Below are positions 60,901 to 64,000 of a stretch of 64,000 nucleotides of DNA, piece after piece. Made by a program: the position numbers and the translations under genes. The first letter of the stretch is position 1. Each line of letters begins with the position of its first letter. A model generated the notes under the pieces. It made no database searches. It saw nothing but the letters and a program-made list of their open reading frames with translations, and had not been told where the DNA came from. Source of the DNA: Apostichopus japonicus (taxonomy: Eukaryota; Echinodermata; Holothuroidea; Aspidochirotida; Stichopodidae); assembly GCF_037975245.1 (NCBI RefSeq), contig NC_092568.1, forward strand, positions 3,472,001-3,536,000, in the 5' to 3' direction.

Positions 60901-63602
60901 ATACCAAGCAAATGTAATGAAGTGGATCGGTCACATTCGAATCTATACTAGAGCTTGTAATACTACTGAGATGGAAAACGTTGCCATGCTATTCATTTCA
61001 TGCATGAAAGTACATTATGCAAGGATAATGTCACATATTTCACAACAACGATCAAATTATGAAACAAGAAGTTAGTTAGTTGTAACTATAATTTATATTT
61101 GTTTTTTTTTTTAAATTAAATTTCTGTCAGGCCAAGGTAAAATGCAAGTTGAAGTACAAGTAATTGATGAAGTCCATATTCACTTACTACCTCCTGATAA
61201 AGAGAATCAAGCATGTTTAGAAATCGGAGATAAGAACCATTGTGGGAGGGGTGGGGACGTCAGAGCCGCAGAGCAGCCAGGACTAACAAGCCTACATACC
61301 TTATTTGTGCGGGAGCATAATCGCATTGCTGGCTTACTTTATAGCGACCATTCGGACTGGGACGATGATCGCTTATACCAAGAAGCAAGGCAAATTCTTG
61401 TTGCCGTAATGCAGAAAATAACCTACGATGAATTCCTTCCACTGGTGTTGGGGAAAGAAATCATGGACAAATATAAGTTGGGATCATGGAACGGATACGA
61501 TGGATACAATAAAACGGTATTTATACTATACCTTCAATATATTTTCGAGCTTGGTTACAGTAACTCAATAACAACACCGAATATAGTTTCACGATGACGA
61601 CATAAAGACGTTAAAACCGCTTATCTATAGTTGCACATTTAGGCTAACTTTCACTTTTGGCATGATTAAGACAATGACTATAAGTATCTATTAACATTGT
61701 CTTTCATAATTTCAACAACCTTTTTGGTGACCAGGATATAAACAGCGAAGTATAACTTTACATGCAAAACGTTTGTTCAAAATGATGACGAACTTGGCGA
61801 CATATGCAGGCATCAAGTATGAACAAGATAAGATAAAGAATTAATTCTGAGATTGTAGATTTTTGTGCAAAACATTTTCTCGTTTTAGAGTATTATATCT
61901 CGTGCTCAATATGTATATTTTTTGATGTGGTATTGTCAGGGACGGGATTTGAGTTGTGAAAGTGGGGGGGGGGGGGCAAACCTGCCAGCAAGACTATCTA
62001 AGCGGAGCGCCACCATCGGTTGGCGCGGAGCGTACAAGAAATTTTTTGGCTTTACAAACCCTCCAGATGGCCGGAAATGGCACTTCCCGAGTGCTCTAAG
62101 CTGCATGTACCCTTCCTTGAAATATGGATCTCATGTCTGCAATTTGTATCTAGATAGTTAATTATTGTTTAAAAATTTGAAGAGGATTGATAGTAGAATT
62201 ATGGTCAAATGGTGATGTACAACTTTTGTTATACGTCACTATCTAAGCGGAGCGCCATCATCGGTTGGCAAGGAGCGTCGAAATTTTCGATGAAAGGTAC
62301 CCTTAGATCGGTAAAATTAACACCCATATAGGCTTTAAATTGCATCTAAACAATTAATGAACATGTGTAAATTTAGGGAGGGCGGATAGAAGAACTTATA
62401 TGGTGATGTACAACTGAAGCTTATACGTCACTGTTTAGGCGGTGCACCACCATCAGTTGGCACGGCGCGTCGAAATTTAAGCAAAAAGGAAATCCTAGAT
62501 CAGCAAAAATGACACCTCTGGTAACAATAAACTGCATCTAGACAGTTCTTTCCCCCTAAAATTATTAGTATATTGTACACTTGTACCGATCAAGAATATG
62601 TTCAGCACCCACTTCGAAATTCTCCCCGCGGTCCCCACTTCTTGGAGCACTTGGCAAATATTGGGGCTGAACATACCTTTACCCCCCCCCCCCACTTTTT
62701 TTCATGGGGGATAAGCCCCTCAAGTCCACCGGTTCCGTCGCCACTGAAGTCGAGGAGGGGTGATTTCGAGCAGTAAAGAAATTACATCGGCATACGCCAT
62801 TGCATATTGTTGAATGACACGGGGGGGGGGGGGTTGTCATGTGTCAGTGTATAATTATTGATATACCCAATATGCAAATCTGGCTTTCGTAAATCGTTTC
62901 TCTGGATTTAGTTATTCAACGCATTCAGTAGAGCAGCAACGTTGAAAATCAATTCCTGAAGCTAGCACTGTAGCACATGCCGCGGATTCATCACATGCAG
63001 AATTGAATCGCTTGTGTGTTAGCTCCAGGATTCGTAACCTGTGCTGCGAACCATGTGCTAGCTCCAGCTCCAGTTATTCTGCATGCTACATGTTACGATC
63101 TTAAACACAAATTCGACTTAGATTCGAAACAAATAGGCCTATTTGATAGAGCTGTTGTGGGGGGATAACTTCGATTAGGGTTGTGCACATTTGTCTGCAA
63201 AAACGACAAAACTAAGATTTGGGAAAAAGTGGGGGGGCAAATGCCCCCTCTTGCCCCCCCCGTAATCCCGCCCATGGGTATTGTTGTTTATCTAAAACTG
63301 TTCGGTAAATTTTATCTCCAGGTTAATCCTACCATTACAAACGAGTTTGCGGCAGCATTCATGCGTTTCGGTCACAGCATGATACCTGACACCTTAACAC
63401 GTGTAACATCTCTTTATGACCACGACGAATTTCCATCCATTGAAATGCGTAGTTCATTCTTCAACGCCGCTCACATGTACGAGACAGAATATGGATCGGT
63501 TTCTTCGCTACTGCTTGGAATGATATGCTCTAAGCTACTGCCAGTAGACAGACACTTTAGCAAATCTGTATCAACTCATCTCTTTGAGAATCCTCTAACT
63601 GG
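54954..63602 (+). CDS. Secreted animal heme peroxidase, ovoperoxidase/peroxidasin-like (5' part; C-terminus beyond window)
   Basis: Eight exons with GT/AG ends and matching phases: 54954-54967, 56844-56917, 57172-57364, 58157-58353, 59473-59634, 59918-60163, 61131-61516, 63322-63602, giving 517 codons. Residues 1-22 are a signal peptide split by intron 1. The catalytic domain shows the full set of residues. Gln200, Asp203 and distal His204 lie in G-Q-F-L-D-H-D. The calcium loop is T-S-F-V-D-A-S (271-277). Arg340 and Glu343 lie in R-A-A-E-Q, with Asp203 and Glu343 as the expected ester links to heme. The proximal His is H442 in R-F-G-H-S. Gln after Glu343, not Met, places it with peroxidasin/lactoperoxidase types. 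An acidic Cys-rich insert (residues 216-245) precedes the calcium loop. Echinoderm ovoperoxidases of this plan crosslink the fertilization envelope by dityrosine; that role is inferred. Intron 1 ends with a (CCAT)n tract, and introns 7 and others hold transposon debris. At least one further 3' exon is needed. Confidence 0.92.
55996..56811. repeat. (CCAT)n microsatellite, ~204 units, in peroxidase intron 1
   Basis: About 815 bp of perfect tetranucleotide repeat ending 33 bp before the acceptor of exon 2, followed by degenerate CATTCAAT units. The long repeat-like frames on both strands are artefacts. Confidence 0.97.
61937..62745. mobile_element. Transposon-like insertion in peroxidase intron 7 with three hairpin-cassette repeats
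   Basis: Begins CAGGGACGGGATT followed by a G run, and ends after a C run with GGTTCCGTCGCCACTG, like the hAT-type ends in this window; no target duplication was seen. Inside, a ~190-bp unit starting ACTATCTAAGCGGAGCGCC is repeated about three times (61992, 62238, 62430), the later copies diverged. Confidence 0.6.
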
Positions 63603-64000
63603 GTATGCGTCTTTACGAATATATTTTGAAAGGTTTCAAGTGGGAGTTCTGAGTGAGTGAGGTAACGATCTTACTCATACGAGATCCATGGATTCAAAGT
63701 GTTGTATAATGTTTTTCGTTTCAATACTGTGTGAGATATATTTTCATGGTCTTTGTTTATTCGTATCCCTATGTTCGAAGCATAACTGATGGTAAGAAGA
63801 GGTTACCATACATAAATAATAAAACCAACTAGGCATCTTAACCAGAAATACATTACTTTGTATCTTACTTAAAATTAGAAAAAGGAAAACGGAAACAGAT
63901 GAAAGTAAAATTACAAGCATACTTTTCCCATTCTGGTTACGTTCGTTCGTTCTGTTTTCCTTCAATTGAAGAAAAGGAGGCATAGACCTGATTGCCCTTA
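63603..64000. other. Intron 8 of the peroxidase gene (start)
   Basis: Begins with the GTATGC donor after the eighth exon. No further peroxidase exon is visible before the window ends. Confidence 0.6.

Noticed and set aside
61922-62161. 79-codon frame in peroxidase intron 7
   Set aside because: Lies entirely inside transposon-like sequence and recurs with the hairpin cassette elsewhere.

Overview
The window looks like nuclear DNA of an AT-rich, repeat-laden marine invertebrate, most likely an echinoderm. The reasons are: spliced genes with GT/AG introns; an ovoperoxidase/peroxidasin-type animal heme peroxidase; a divergent nicotinic-type Cys-loop receptor; many non-LTR (CR1/Jockey-like, L1/Tx1-like) and Penelope-like retroelement remnants; and numerous short DNA transposons. 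The exact species cannot be told from sequence alone.

Layout. 1-3200 holds three minus-strand retroelement remnants, the first split from its upstream part by a long perfect (AAT)n tract. 3735-9715 is copy A of a segmental duplication carrying a broken Ig-domain receptor gene. 9964-10315 is a short hAT-like element. 13839-22006 (minus) is an alpha-type nicotinic-like Cys-loop receptor subunit gene, with a decayed copy of its first-exon region at about 24895-25140. 18700-24700 contains four non-autonomous hAT-like elements, each with 8-bp target duplications (one has a 1-base mismatch). About 26239-36819 looks like one 10.6-kb composite element: short inverted termini, two oppositely oriented arrays of a ~205-215-bp satellite inside them, and a core with a Ulp1/SENP-type cysteine protease frame plus nested insertions. 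39450-48010 is copy B of the duplication, with an intact four-coding-exon Ig receptor gene (493 codons). 49073-50007 is a small element whose inverted termini are themselves tandem arrays in mirrored order. 54954-63602 is the 5' part (eight coding exons, 517 codons, open at the window edge) of the heme peroxidase gene, with an ~815-bp (CCAT)n tract ending next to its second exon.

How the genes relate. The three host genes share no evident pathway. The peroxidase is secreted and in echinoderms this type crosslinks egg or extracellular matrices. The receptor subunit would form a cation channel in the plasma membrane. The Ig gene would give a type I membrane protein with three Ig-like domains, a Thr/Ser-rich stalk, one membrane span and a short tail. 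It exists here as one intact copy, one pseudogene and one exon relic, a pattern seen in expanding recognition-receptor families; its function is unknown. Most of the remaining sequence is repeat-derived.
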